Assembly (NCBI GenBank): GCA_028583605.1
Contig: CM053328.1
Location: forward strand, 1 to 64,000
DNA from: Dastarcus helophoroides
Lineage: Eukaryota > Arthropoda > Insecta > Coleoptera > Bothrideridae
Length of the DNA: 64,000 nt
Reading direction: 5' to 3'
Under the pieces are notes generated by a model, which did no database searches, was not told where the DNA came from, and saw nothing but the letters and a program-made list of their open reading frames with translations. The position numbers and the translations under genes were made by a program. Positions within the stretch are counted from its first letter, which is position 1, and the number at the start of each line of letters is the position of its first letter. Shown here piece by piece: positions 1 to 11,134 of the stretch.

Positions 1-28
1 AACATTTATTAGATTCGAAGTTTGGAAA

Positions 29-69
29 CCAAATACCGGTTTCGATCTTGTTAGATCTCGTCAGTTTGG
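29..69 (-). ncRNA. Type I hammerhead ribozyme
   Basis: On the minus strand: stem I 5' CCAAA (69-65), CUGACGA (64-58), stem II GAUCU/AGAUC with loop AACA, GAAA (43-40), stem III ACCGGU (self-complementary), cleavage base A34, stem I 3' UUUGG. An outer helix UUGG/CCAA beyond an internal loop extends stem I, as in natural type I hammerheads. All core positions match CUGANGA...GAAA...UH. Confidence 0.8.
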
Positions 70-411
70 TATATCCAACTCGAATGCTAATAAATGTTCC
101 GACATGTAAGTACTAAAACAATCACAGGCGTCGAGCGAGTGACTCTTTAGTACTACCACCTATTGGTCCATAGAGAAACTATGGCCATCGCCAACAATGT
201 CGTATGCAAAAAGAATGCAACCTAGACTACAAATTCATGCAGCCCTCCAGGCGGCGTGTATAGTGGTGAATCATAGGTAGCTGAACTACCAACAGTTGAA
301 ACACTGCCACCTAGCGAAGCGGTTGCTCTCTAGGAAAAATTTCCCAGAAGACAAGATTACTAATGCACAGACCAATAGGTTTGAACATTTATTAGATTCG
401 AAGTTTGGAAA

Positions 412-452
412 CCAAAGACCGGTTTCGATCTTGTTAGATCTCGTCAGTTTGG
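412..452 (-). ncRNA. Type I hammerhead ribozyme
   Basis: Second hammerhead of the same element. It has the same core and stem II as the one at 29-69, but the cleavage base is C417 (GUC-type site) instead of A. Stem I CCAAA/UUUGG is intact. Confidence 0.8.
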
Positions 453-465
453 TATATCCATATAT

Positions 466-2060
466 GAATTTCTAGTCTTAAGGCGGTCTGGTACTCGTAA
501 AACGTCGAAATTCTTCGCTTGCCATTTTACAAACTACGTCAATACTATGGCTTAGAATTCCATGAAAATTGGCAATGATGTTTAAAAATGTTGGGGAAAT
601 TCGGGCTTTGGAAGCAGATTTTTTCTAATATTCCAGCAAATGGGCATACAATTTGTTCCTTTTTTTGTTTACTTTCGGAAGCTAATATCTCGGAAACTAA
701 AGCGAACTTGGAAAAAGTACTTCCAGAGGACGAATTCGACATCCTTGCTTTATAAGTTCTCCAAATTTGAAAACAAAAGGTTGAAAAATAAAGGCACCAT
801 TTGTAAAATGGGAGAGCACTGTTGGCGTAAAAATTTGCGCTTGTATTTCAGTTGCCATCACTCGGGTGAGGTAGGGTGCGGAGACGGACGTATCACGATC
901 GAGAGAAATTATTGCCCCTTCCCAAATACATCATCAACGAACGAAGTACGTTCGGGTTCCCAGCTCATATTTCTTTATCTAAGCGCCGTAGATGTAATAA
1001 TAATAATAAACAAAACGAAAACATTTGTTGGAAACAGTAAAATGGTTTATAAATGTTTGCAGCTCATGAATATGTAGTAGTTAGTAGTTAGGTTGTTTTC
1101 AAAAGAAGTAGCATAAATGATTCTGATGAATCTTCAGGTAAAAAGAACACGTTTTGCATAAATGACCTTAGTATGTTCATCCCTTTAAAGCTGCCAAAAA
1201 AATATGAAAACCAAAAAGGGTACAATAGTCCAATTTTCCTATACTTTCTACTAATGCATATGGAATTTCTCAACAATTTTTAGAAATTTTTTGCTCCTTG
1301 AAGGAGGTTGAAAAAAGTATCCCCAAAGATATTGTTTGATAGCCCCTACGTAAATATTTCTTGTTACCAAGGTGTAAGTTGTAATTTAAGCGATAATAAA
1401 TTTATTTTTTTTATTAATACGAGATTAGTTTTAAAGCAAACAAGAGAGATAAAAGTTTTTAAATAAACCAGATTATCTGATGCGTATTTTTAAATATTCT
1501 CCTAAGGGTTACCTTAGGTAAATGACCATTTTACTAAGGTCATTTTTATACAAAAGTTATGATTTTAAATGTCAAAACTATCCTGTTAAACTTTACCCTA
1601 AACCTTTACCGATACCTAATAAAAGTATTACACTTGAAACTGATAATTCAGCTGCATTTATGGAAAAAATAGTAAATAAAAATGTTATAAAAACAATTTG
1701 AGTAGTTAGTTAAAAGTAAAATTTATTTTCAGTTAACATAGATACTCATAAATTTGGTTAGAGTTAGAAATTTGTAGATGCGGATGAGAATCTTCTAGTT
1801 TAATCAAACTGTACGACTCTTGCTCAAACTACTTTGCTCCTTTTTGTCCAGTACTCACAATAAGTATTAGTCTCTTCATATTTCAGTTTCTAATAGTACC
1901 CATTACTGTACCAGGATGATATTAGGCGGATCCATTAAAATCTAGAAGTTTCTGAATGATATCAACAACATCGAGTGATATCTCCTCCCCTTTATCTGGA
2001 AATCAGATCCTGGAAAAAAAAATTTACGGGTGACCCTCAGGTGAAAAGTGTATAAAATTG
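466..2060. other. Unassigned intergenic DNA
   Basis: AT-rich sequence with a less AT-rich patch at 840-960. Open frames at 640-1077 (+) and 1088-1276 (-) show no recognisable domain and look incidental. No repeat family shared with the rest of the window was seen. Confidence 0.4.
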
Positions 2061-2075
2061 CTCCTTTTCACGTCA

Positions 2076-2235
2076 TATGAGTTTCACTTCTGGAATGATT
2101 CATATCACAGTGAGTTACCGTGTTATTCTCTTTAAAATTTTAGATTTTTATGCCACAGTCTCTGTAGATAGATTTCGCCTCTGGTATGATTGAAATGCTG
2201 AGTGTTGTACTGAGCTGTTCTGTGCTGTTCATATC
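2076..2235. repeat. Diverged pair of 105-bp-type units
   Basis: Two degraded matches to the unit repeated at 32465-32690 and 36825-37105: GTTTCACTTCTGG...TGAGTTACCGTG at 2079-2125 and TTTCGCCTCTGGTATG at 2171-2186. They lie just downstream of the broken transposase gene. Confidence 0.5.
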
Positions 2236-2434
2236 CTTTTTTGTGTCACTTTTACTTGGGAGACTTTCTCTCTTTGAAAGGTTCAAATTGATTTTTTTCC
2301 TGTTCCTAAGGAATGGCATTTGAAATGTCAAACACTTTTGTAATTCCTTGATTCGGTCTAATTCCAAAAGCACATATACGTATCTTTTATTGACCTTGCG
2401 CGCGGACGATTTTTTTCGATTAATATAGTAATTT

Positions 2435-5352
2435 CTAATCAAAATCATTATCATCTTCCTTTGACCCTCTAATTGGCAAATTCCTGGAAACGCGATAGTC
2501 AACTATTTCCGGTAGAAAATATTCGAAATAGAAGCTTTCCAATTTGGGCAGCATATTTAAATTCCAGAAATCCCTATTTCTTATTATAATTTCTGCAGAC
2601 ATACCTTTTGTTGTCCAAATATACAAAAATTTCTATCGGTTATTTCCATCTGGCCTTGAACTTGATAATAATAATCATCGGTCTCTTTTAGAATTAATTG
2701 TCCATTTGGGCCAATTTTGCAAAAGTTAATTAATTTTTGCTGTACAACTTCTAATGGAATTACATTTTTGGCTACAAATGGACATTTAATTTCAATTATT
2801 CCACCATCCTTCATTATTCCGTCTGGAGATGCTCCTAAGAAAAAATAATCTTTATGAGCAAAGAGACCGCATTCTTTTATATCAAGTTTCATTATTGCAG
2901 CAACTTCCTGTAACGCAATTTTCTCATAGTCTTGTCCCCATTTAGTAGACTCATTGCCCGAAAATGAAGAATATAAAATATCTTTTACCATATTTGCCTT
3001 AAGACCTTTATTTATTTTACATATTCTGCCAAATTCTGAAGCAGTTATTCTCTTTCGCCTCTCACTAAACCATTTAATATTATTTTTCTGCCCAAGTGTC
3101 ATAAGATTTAAATTAACAGAAGATTCTTTTAGATTGTTTAGGAACTCGTTTTTTGCTGCATCATAGGATTCTTTGTCTAAATCATTTGTTATTTTTTTAA
3201 TCCCGTAATGAAAATCTGGACCCTTTGATTTTATTTTCTTTGTATATTTTAATGATTTTTTGCATGAAACATTTGCACGGCTTTTCGACATTTTTGTTTC
3301 AAACTTTTTAGCATATTTCCCAGGACTTCTATTGGTTATGGATTTGTTAATGTTGCTAATAAATTTAGATTTATTATTAAATGAAACTGCTGCTGCCTCA
3401 CATCTGGCCTCATAGGAATTTCTTTGGATGAAATTGCAACGCTTGCCACCAATAAATTTTGCGATTATGGAATTATACCTTTCTGCATAATTATTATTAA
3501 CATTATATACTAGACTGTTTACATGATTAATTAATTTGCCATTTATTAAATTATTAAAGTCTTCCCACAGTCCACACATTTTTAGATCTTCGATATAATT
3601 TATATCCTGTTCATGTTCTTCGCATCGTGTGCTTGTGTTATGGCAGTTCTGATGGTTACCAAATATGTGGTGTGGTAAATTCTTAAGATCTGTTGTAAGG
3701 GCTTTAACTTTTTCGCTATGAGAAATATCTTCATTGGCTCTCTTCTTTATAGCAGAACTTACAGCAACTTTTATTCTGGTTAAATTGTTTTTAAAACCTT
3801 GAAAAATTATATTTGGAACAATTCCCCTAGAAGTTTTCTTTTTGCTGGATAATGCTTTCAGTTGAATATTAAAATTTTTGCAGATATGATTTGCACATTC
3901 AATTTTTTCTATAGTTGTGTCAATACCACATGGGCGTATTTTTCGCAACCGGTTCTAAACACTGCTGCTTCCATCTCCTGAGATAAACAGTATTAGAAAA
4001 ATTTGCACTTGTATAAATAACATAAAACAAGAATAATTGAGTTTCAGTATCGAAGATTATCGAATAATAATTTATGAATAGTATAAAATTAATAAACTAA
4101 TATGCACCTATTATTCGAATGTACATTACATTATGCATTGGTAAACTTTGAAGCCATCTGCAATTATATCGGCTTCCATTGCATTAGCAGAACCTGACCA
4201 GTTTTTATAGCAAATATGGTTTGGGGCCGTGAAATTTTTATTTTCAACTCTAGTGCATATTATGCAAAATGCATTTCTGATTCCTATATATAATATTTTT
4301 CCCGTATAGAAACCAATTAGACAAGCCTAAAAATTGGTCCTTATTTATTTTAATAAAAAATCTAACATTCGACTTACGACTCCAGACAATGAACTATAAT
4401 TGCTCCTATAAGACCTTTTGGCCCAAGAACCATTGACAATGACCGTCAATTGAGGAATACCGTTTTTATTTACTTCCCCCCTACTTTTAGCTAATTTAAT
4501 TTCATCAGAAATAGCATTTTCCATTTCATCAATGGCTGTTTGTTTAATATGGTTGTACAAGTCTAACTGCAATTTAAAGTAAGTTTGCCTACACTCATAT
4601 TTGGTATATTCATTATTGCACATCGTTCTTCGATTTGTGAAAAACTTTGAGCTGTCCTTAAATTACCAAAAACCTAAAATAGTTACTCTTTAATAGGCAC
4701 ATAATATTGCAATTAAAACATACAGCTGCTCTATTAATGTCCATATTATCGTCATTTTTTGACTGCGACTTAATGACTTCTACACTATTACACATATTGC
4801 ATTTAAAAAGCAACTCAGAATAAAGCCCCCTACTTTTTTCCGTAACGAACTCCATGTTAGAAGAGTTGCAACTGAAATAAGTTGAATGTTGTCCAAATTT
4901 TTGCAATTGTGCTATGAGTAATTTTATGTTAAAAATTCGAGATCCTTCAACTTTATCTTCAGACATGGAACCTTGCAATTCTGTAAGATATGGCATTTCA
5001 ATATCAGAAACATCCGAGTAGCTACTGCAATAAAAATTGTTTGTATGACATCTATAATATTGTATATTTTAATATGTACCATCAACGGAAGTCATTGATA
5101 ACAAAGAACAGTCCGATTGATTTAAAATGTCCATATCTTTTAAACTTCCTTCAAATTTGTGTTTCTGATTGCTATCCAAGTTACTAAAATATGCCTTATT
5201 TTATTGCTTGTTTTACTAAATCTAAATTTTTTTGACTTTTGAAATCTAAAAAGATTTTTTTACCTTTCATTGCCATCTTGATAAGTTAACTGAGAAACAC
5301 TTTCTACAGAGCTTTTATCAATTTGATTTATGAAATAAACATCAAACACCAT
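2435..5352 (-). pseudogene. Decayed transposase gene with C-terminal YqaJ-type nuclease domain (Mutator-like transposase group)
   Basis: Multi-exon gene remnant. An N-terminal ATG is at 5352-5350; exons are 5352-5264, 5183-5080, 5024-4724, 4673-4378, 4326-4108 and 3977-2435. Introns are 50-130 bp with GT-AG borders (for example 4327-4377 and 4674-4723). The middle part matches the family annotated in insects as Mutator-like transposase: a GIPQLTVIVNGSW block, a C-x2-C pair (CIICTR), an H-x-C...NWSGSANAMEAD block, a GDGSSSV block and IECANHICKNF. The end is YqaJ/lambda-exonuclease-like (TASEFGRICK, LGASPDGIM then IEIKCPF, YYQVQGQM). It is broken: an in-frame TAG at 3955-3957 right after GDGSSSV, frameshifts near 4575-4585, near 4140-4155 and near 2612-2625, and an unresolved phase at the 5080/5024 junction. 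No terminal repeats were identified with confidence. Confidence 0.8.
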
Positions 5353-5508
5353 TTAGGCCAAACAAATGAATTATACCGGGTGTTACAGACACCCTATATT
5401 TTATTCTTTATTTATGAAGATAAATATTCAATATTGCCGCACTCAATATTTGTAAATGATATCTCTATTGCTGTCAGTTTCTCAAAAATGATACCAACTT
5501 CCTGGACG

Positions 5509-6535
5509 TAGCGTGAGGGGGGGCAAAGGAGGCCATGGCCCCGGGCGTCACATATATGGGGTGTCAATTTTTTTATATTTAATTTAACAACTTCAACTTT
5601 AACCTCCAGATTTTATTTAGTTAAGTTTTCTTCTCTTTGATTCTTATTGTTATGTTATCAATCAACATTTTTTCGCAAGTTTAAACTTTAAATAGAATTT
5701 TGACGGACAAGTTAAAAATTCAAGAAATTTTAATTTATAAAATTAGAAATCTTTCTCAATTTTTCGATTTTTCTCAAAATATTCAATGTAGATTTGAATT
5801 TTTTATTGTAGGTACTCTTAAAATTACAGAAAGAGTAAGAATTTTGAAAAAACAACTTTACAAAAATTATGAGTAATTTGACTCTATTTAATGACGTTTT
5901 TCAAAATTTCAATAATTTTTTTTACAAATTTTAAAATTCTGCTTTATAAATTTTAAATTTTCTGTTGCTATTTATTTCTTAATAATATATTTTTATAAAT
6001 TTGAAGGAAAAATGGAACTTTTCAGAATAAATTTAAAATTGCGAGAAAATAATTTAAATGTATTTTAAAAGTCCAAATTTCTAAATAAATTTCGAAATTT
6101 TGATTTCAAATTTTTAATAATTGGTAAATGTAAACTGGCAATTTCCGATTTTTAGCTTTATTTTTAAAATTTGAAGTTTCTTTAATGGAAAATAAACATT
6201 TTTATTTCTTTTCAAATTGTTGACATCGAATTAGACATTTTATAAATCTTTCTTCAAAATTCGATTTTAAAATTTTAATTTCGTTTCTTTCTATTATTTT
6301 GAGATTTCAAATTTCAAAGTTGAAAACTCATTTTGAAAAAAAGTCAAAATTTTGGATCTCCAATTTTGAGTAGAAAGTTAAAAAAGATCCAAAACTGTAG
6401 GCTTGAATTAAATTAAATCTGAAATATTTAAGTTATTCCTGGAAATTTTAGAATTTAATTTCGAAATTGTGAAACTAGTGAGGGGGCCAATTTAAGGTTT
6501 GCCCCGAGAGGTAAAAATCCATGCTACGCCATTGA
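5509..6535. mobile_element. Non-autonomous DNA element with CGTAGC-type ends (tentative)
   Basis: The left end reads GGACGTAGCGTGAGGGGGG. The right end is an imperfect inverted match (CATGCTACGCCATTG), with a G-run block (GAGGGGGCC...TTGCCCC) just inside it. The interior is AT-rich and non-coding. A similar end (GCACGTAGCCAGGATTTTC) occurs at 62069. A clear target duplication was not found. Confidence 0.4.
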
Positions 6536-7830
6536 CCAACTTTAATTTTTAAACATCATTACATTTTTGGCACCTGCACTGTTTTCCGAATACAAAGAAC
6601 ATAAAAATAAATGATTTTTAAAGTATTGACACATTGTTTGGATCTATTTTATTTTTAAATCTAAAGGGATATAATGATTCATTCTAATTAATCCCAATCA
6701 ACCACATTAACGCTACAAAAAATCAAATCAAGTCAACAATTTTTTTTATCATTTAATACAGTTAAGAAAAATGGTTTTTATGTCAAAACTTCATTTTGTT
6801 AGATAGTGCCATAATGGTGGTAGCAAAAATTTTGGTACCTGCAAAAAATACAATTAATAACGAATAGATTGTGTGTATTCCCTTTTCCTGAGTAATCAAT
6901 AAAACCGAAATTACAGCAGAAAGAAAACAACCTATTCAGAGAATCGGACTAATAATAATCTAGGTATGTGAAAAATTATTTTGTTTCTAGATTTTTGAAA
7001 TATTGAAAACAATAACTTGTATACGGATGTTTAGCTCTAAATTTCGACTCAAAGCAGCTCACACTGTTCATTTTTATATGAAATTGGTATACATTAGGCG
7101 CAATATTTTTTACCTTTTCAGAAAGTTATTTTTTCTCTTTTTTAGTGAACGTCGTCGACTTGAAAGATATAATTTTCTATTCACAAGTGGCTCCATTGTT
7201 CTAAATATAGGTTTACAACAAATATGAATACTATACTAAATAAACCGACCGCTGTCGGCGACAAGCAAGTTGGCTCAGAGAGTCTAAATGGATCGAATAT
7301 CACAAAAACGATAAATCAGCAACAGTTGCAAATTTATCAATGATTGAGAATTTGCATTCGGACGATGTTGAACAAACTTCTTAGCTAATTCCCCTTCGAG
7401 ACCCCTTCCGTCTCCAGTCTCCTTACCCCCCTTAACAGGACATTTAAATCCAAGACCAAAATCGTACAATTCGATTTACCAGAACCGCGCATTGTAAAAC
7501 TGGACTCGCTGCTCTCTTGCGTGGTAGTTATCGCACTGATATCTGTCTCATTCGCTCCAATGACTGTTCCTTTCCTTCTCTTTCACATTGACGAAATTTC
7601 GTACCAGTGGCACAAGTGCTGCCAACTGCAAGGACTAAACAAAATCTGATAGTACTCCATTTTCTTCGTGTTTACGATTCGGGGAATTCCCGTTTATTTC
7701 AGCTGTCAACTGTCGTCGGATTATGCTTTTAAATTAGAGCAGTCGTCATCATTTCTAAATCCCTGATCCTTTTAAGATATTAATGCAGCTTATTTATCAT
7801 GATTAATAGTTTGTTATCTTTGTGTTTAAA
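6536..7830. other. Unassigned DNA with one small open frame
   Basis: AT-rich to about 7220, then a less AT-rich stretch to about 7720. Apart from the small frame at 7224-7343 no gene, RNA or repeat is recognised. Confidence 0.35.
7224..7343 (+). CDS. Small open frame of 39 codons, unknown
   Basis: ATG to TGA encoding MNTILNKPTAVGDKQVGSES and a Gln/Asn-rich tail. The composition (balanced codons, less AT-rich than the flanks) looks more like coding sequence than its surroundings, and a GC-richer stretch follows to about 7640. No family is recognised. It could be a lost first exon or chance. Confidence 0.2.
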   Translation: MNTILNKPTAVGDKQVGSESLNGSNITKTINQQQLQIYQ

Positions 7831-7834
7831 AATT

Positions 7835-7912
7835 GAAGGACAAAACTTCTCCCCTGAAGCCAAGAAGGATTTTTTTGAAGGTACCCAAGGATCGGTACGT
7901 TGCACCAAAAAA
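7835..7912 (+). repeat. Relic of the foldback/hammerhead-like family
   Basis: Matches the family end (AAATTGAAGGACAAAACTTC, then CCTGAAGCCAAGAAGGAT) that is complete at 24485-24720. Internal arms are missing. Confidence 0.5.
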
Positions 7913-8069
7913 AATCTTTGTGTTAATTAATTTTGCTTAGTTTCCAATAAACAATTTTAAATCCAAATATATTTATTTATGACTTTGCATTTCTAGTCAA
8001 GCATTATCATTGAAATTCATAAGAGTGGGCAGGATTTACTTCAGGAAGGGGCAAGAATCATTTTCAAAA

Positions 8070-8245
8070 ATTGATCTCGTTATTTTGGTATATTCAACTG
8101 ATTCAACTGGTATGTTGGCAAATATTCCGACAAGTAAGTACTAAAGAATTCAGGGATGTCAAGAGTGTGACTTCTTAGACTACCGTCACCTATTGGTCTA
8201 TAGAGAAACTATTTGTAGTCTAGGTTGCATTCTACTTGCATAATT
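8070..8245. repeat. Diverged retrozyme-like fragment
   Basis: Shares GATCTCGT, GGTATATTCAAC, CCGACAAGTAAGTACTAAA, CACCTATTGGTCTATAGAG and TAGTCTAGGTTGCATTCT in the same order as the retrozyme-like copies. The hammerhead core is destroyed, so this is an older copy. Confidence 0.6.
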
Positions 8246-9189
8246 CTATGGTATCACAAATTTCATTATTAAACTCGTGGCTTATTCTGCTATAAATTTG
8301 GAAATGTGTCAATCTTTACTTGTTCGTCTTGTAATAATAAATATTTTATAAGTTTGGATAAATATGCAAGGCAGAAATTAAGTAAATATAGTAATTAAAT
8401 AGTCCTGCAAGTCTCGTATCATAAATCAATTAACGCACGTATTAAAGAAACATGATAATGTAACATACAAGTTTGCGAAATTAAAAAGTATTTTTCGGTA
8501 CTTTAATAGCATTACAGGATGATTATAAGTCCTTGCACCGCGGGAACCTTTGATTAGTTCACTGATGTATCAAAACCAGCTACAATTTGTCATTTCTCGA
8601 GTATAATCTTCCACTTACAGCAAATGAAAAGGTCCATAAATATCCATTGTAATTAACACCACATAAAATTAATATAAATTACTTCCAAACGTGCATAATA
8701 TATAAAATTTATTAGGTAACTCCCATAATAAAAAATTATTTTATATGGACGATAAATTATAATAAATGCATCCAGATTCACTCTAAAGAACATATAGTGG
8801 GCTCTAAAACCTAGAGCATTTTTACAAGCACTAAAAAATATACAAAGTGTTAGACTGCAGAATGCTAAAAATATTATAAGATAACTCGAGGCTAATAAAA
8901 AAAATTAGGCAGCCTTGAAATTAATTTTCAAAAAACAAAATCAGAAGTTTCAAAAAAATTGAAATTTTGAAAAAAATTTGAATTTAATTTTTACAAAAGT
9001 CGAAATATTGAAACACACTCAAAAATGCCAAAAAAAGTAAATTTTGAAAAAAAAAAATAAAAAATTTCCGAAAACTTTAGTGTTAAAAAAACTACGCAAT
9101 TTAAGAAATGTGAATTTTTAAAAATCAAGAAAAACAGAAAAATGTTCCACATTTTGAAAAATAGATGAATTTTCAAAAAATTTTGCGAT
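8246..9189. other. Unassigned AT-rich DNA grading into the minisatellite
   Basis: No gene or repeat is recognised to about 8930. From there A-rich sequence with scattered TCGAAATTTTGAAAAAA motifs leads into the ordered array at 9190. Confidence 0.4.
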
Positions 9190-10780
9190 TTTTAAAAAAG
9201 TTCGAAATTTTGAAATATTTCGAGAAGAAAGTCGAAATTTGAGAAAAAAGTCGAACTTTTGAGAAAAAAATCGAAATTTCGAGAAAAAAGTCGAAATTTT
9301 CAAAAAAAAAGTCGAAATTTGTTAGAAAAGTCGAAATTTCAAGACAAAAGTCGAAATTACGGGAAAAAAAGATCGATCTTTCGAGAAAAAAATCGAAATT
9401 TCAAGAAAAAACGTCGAATTTTGAGAAAAAAAACGTCGAATTTTAAGAAAAGAGTCGAAATTTCGAAAAAAAAGGTCGAAATTTTCAAAAAAAAAGTCGA
9501 AATTTGTTAAAAAAGTCGAAATTTCAAGACAAAAGTCGAAATTACGAGAAAAAAAGATCGATCTTTCGAGAAAAAATCGAAATTTCAAGAAAAAACGTCG
9601 AATTTTGAGAAAAAAACGTCGAATTTTAAGAAAAGAGTCGAAATTTCGAAAAAAAAGTCGAAATTTTCAACAAAAAAAGTCGAAATTTGAGAAAGAGTCG
9701 AAATTTCGAAAAAAAAGTCGAAATTTTGAGATTAAAATCGAAATTATGAGAAAAATGTCGAAATTTTGATATTAAGATCAAAATTTCGAAAAAAAAACTC
9801 GATATTTGAGAAAAAAAATTCGAAAACTGAGAAAAAAAGCGAAATTTCGAGAGAAAAATCGAAATTTTCAAAAAATAAGTCGAAGTTTGTGAGAAAAGTC
9901 GAAATTTCAAGACAAGTCGAAATTACGAGAAAAAAAGATCGATCTTTCGAGAAAAAATCGAAATTTCAAGAGAAAACGTCGAATTTTAAGAATAGAGTCG
10001 AAATTTCGAAAAAAAAAGTCGAAATTTTCAAAAAAAAGTCGAAATTTGAGAAAAAGAGCCGAAATTTCGAAAAAAAAGTCGAAATTTTGAGATAAAAATC
10101 GAAATTATGAGAAAAATGTCGAAATTTTAATATTAAGATCAAAATTTCGAAAAAAAAACTCGATATTTGAGAAAAAAAATTCGAAAATTGGGAAAAAAAG
10201 CGAAATTTCGAGAGAAAAGTCGAAATTGCAAAATATTTCGAGAAAAAGGGAAAAATTTGAGAAATGAGACGAAATTTCGAGTAAAAAGTTGAAAGTTCGA
10301 CAAAAAAACTCGAAATTTGAGAACAACGTCGAAATTTTGAGAAAAAAGGCGAAATTCCTAGATATTTCAAGAAAAAGCGTGAAATTTGAGAAATGAGACG
10401 AAATTTCGAGAAAAAAGTCGAAAGTTCGAGAAAAAACTCGAAATTGGAAAACAACGTCAAAATTTGGAGAAAAAAGTCGGCAGTTCGAGAAAAAAAGTCA
10501 AAATTTTCAGTTTAAAGTCGAAAAAAAAGTCGAAATCTGAGAAAAAAGTAGAAATTTCAAGAAAAAAGTAGAAATTTCGAGAAAAAAGTCGAAATTTTGA
10601 GTCTAAAGTACTATTTTCATATTAAGGTCTAAATTTCGAGAGAAAAAAGTTGATATTTGGAAAAAGAGTCGAAAATAAAGAAAAAAACAAACGAAATTTC
10701 GGGAAAAAAAATCAAACTTTTCGAATTAAGGTCGAAATTTCGAGAAAAATGTCAAAATTTCCAGGAAAAAGTCGATGTTT
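9190..10780. repeat. TCGAAATTTCGAG minisatellite, block 1
   Basis: Tandem units of about 19-21 bp with consensus GTCGAAATTTCGAGAAAAAA. Variants such as GTCGAAATTTTCAAAAAAA and GTCGAATTTTGAG are arranged in higher-order groups; for example a stretch with GATCGATCTTTCGAG recurs at about 9370, 9555 and 9940. The plus strand is purine-rich. All long open frames here, on both strands, are a consequence of the periodic stop-free unit and are not genes. Confidence 0.9.
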
Positions 10781-11134
10781 AGGATTCGAGTAATTGATAC
10801 GACGATTCGATCAATACTAATTTTATTAAAAGTAAAAACTTAAAAACTACGACAATTTAAAATGTGATGTTAAACAAGTTTTCAGTAATTAATGTTATAA
10901 TCATGTAACATGCATATGTGTACAAATGCATGGGTTGGCGGTCGCTGGTTTAACCGTTCTGTTGAGCCTTGCAATAATTTTCATAAACCTGATTAATGAG
11001 AATTTGTTAAATTTTAAACAATTACATGAAGAAATCAAAACAATTGAGGAATTTGGAAAATTCCTCTCAGGTTGAATGACACCTTACAAATAAAGATACA
11101 AATGATTTAAAATCTGTTTAATAGAAGATTAAAC
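10781..11134. other. Unique spacer inside the minisatellite
   Basis: About 350 bp of ordinary AT-rich DNA interrupts the array. No terminal repeats or gene were seen; it may be an old insertion. Confidence 0.4.

Larger units (their letters stand above)
1..465 (-). mobile_element. Retrozyme-like repeat, copy 1 (two hammerheads flanking a 383-nt unit)
   Basis: Read on the minus strand: a hammerhead-bearing segment of about 95 bp, a middle of about 285 bp, and the hammerhead segment again, in direct orientation. The two predicted cleavage sites (after 417 and after 34 on the minus strand) delimit 383 nt. There is no protein-coding capacity; short open frames in it are incidental. The window edge cuts the element, so its target duplication cannot be checked. 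Other copies are at 35478-35977 and 48144-48547, with a diverged one near 8070-8245. Confidence 0.75.

Noticed and set aside
640..1077. 145-codon plus-strand open frame with several Cys residues
   Set aside because: No spacing of a known zinc finger, no neighbouring exon signals, and ordinary AT-rich flanks.
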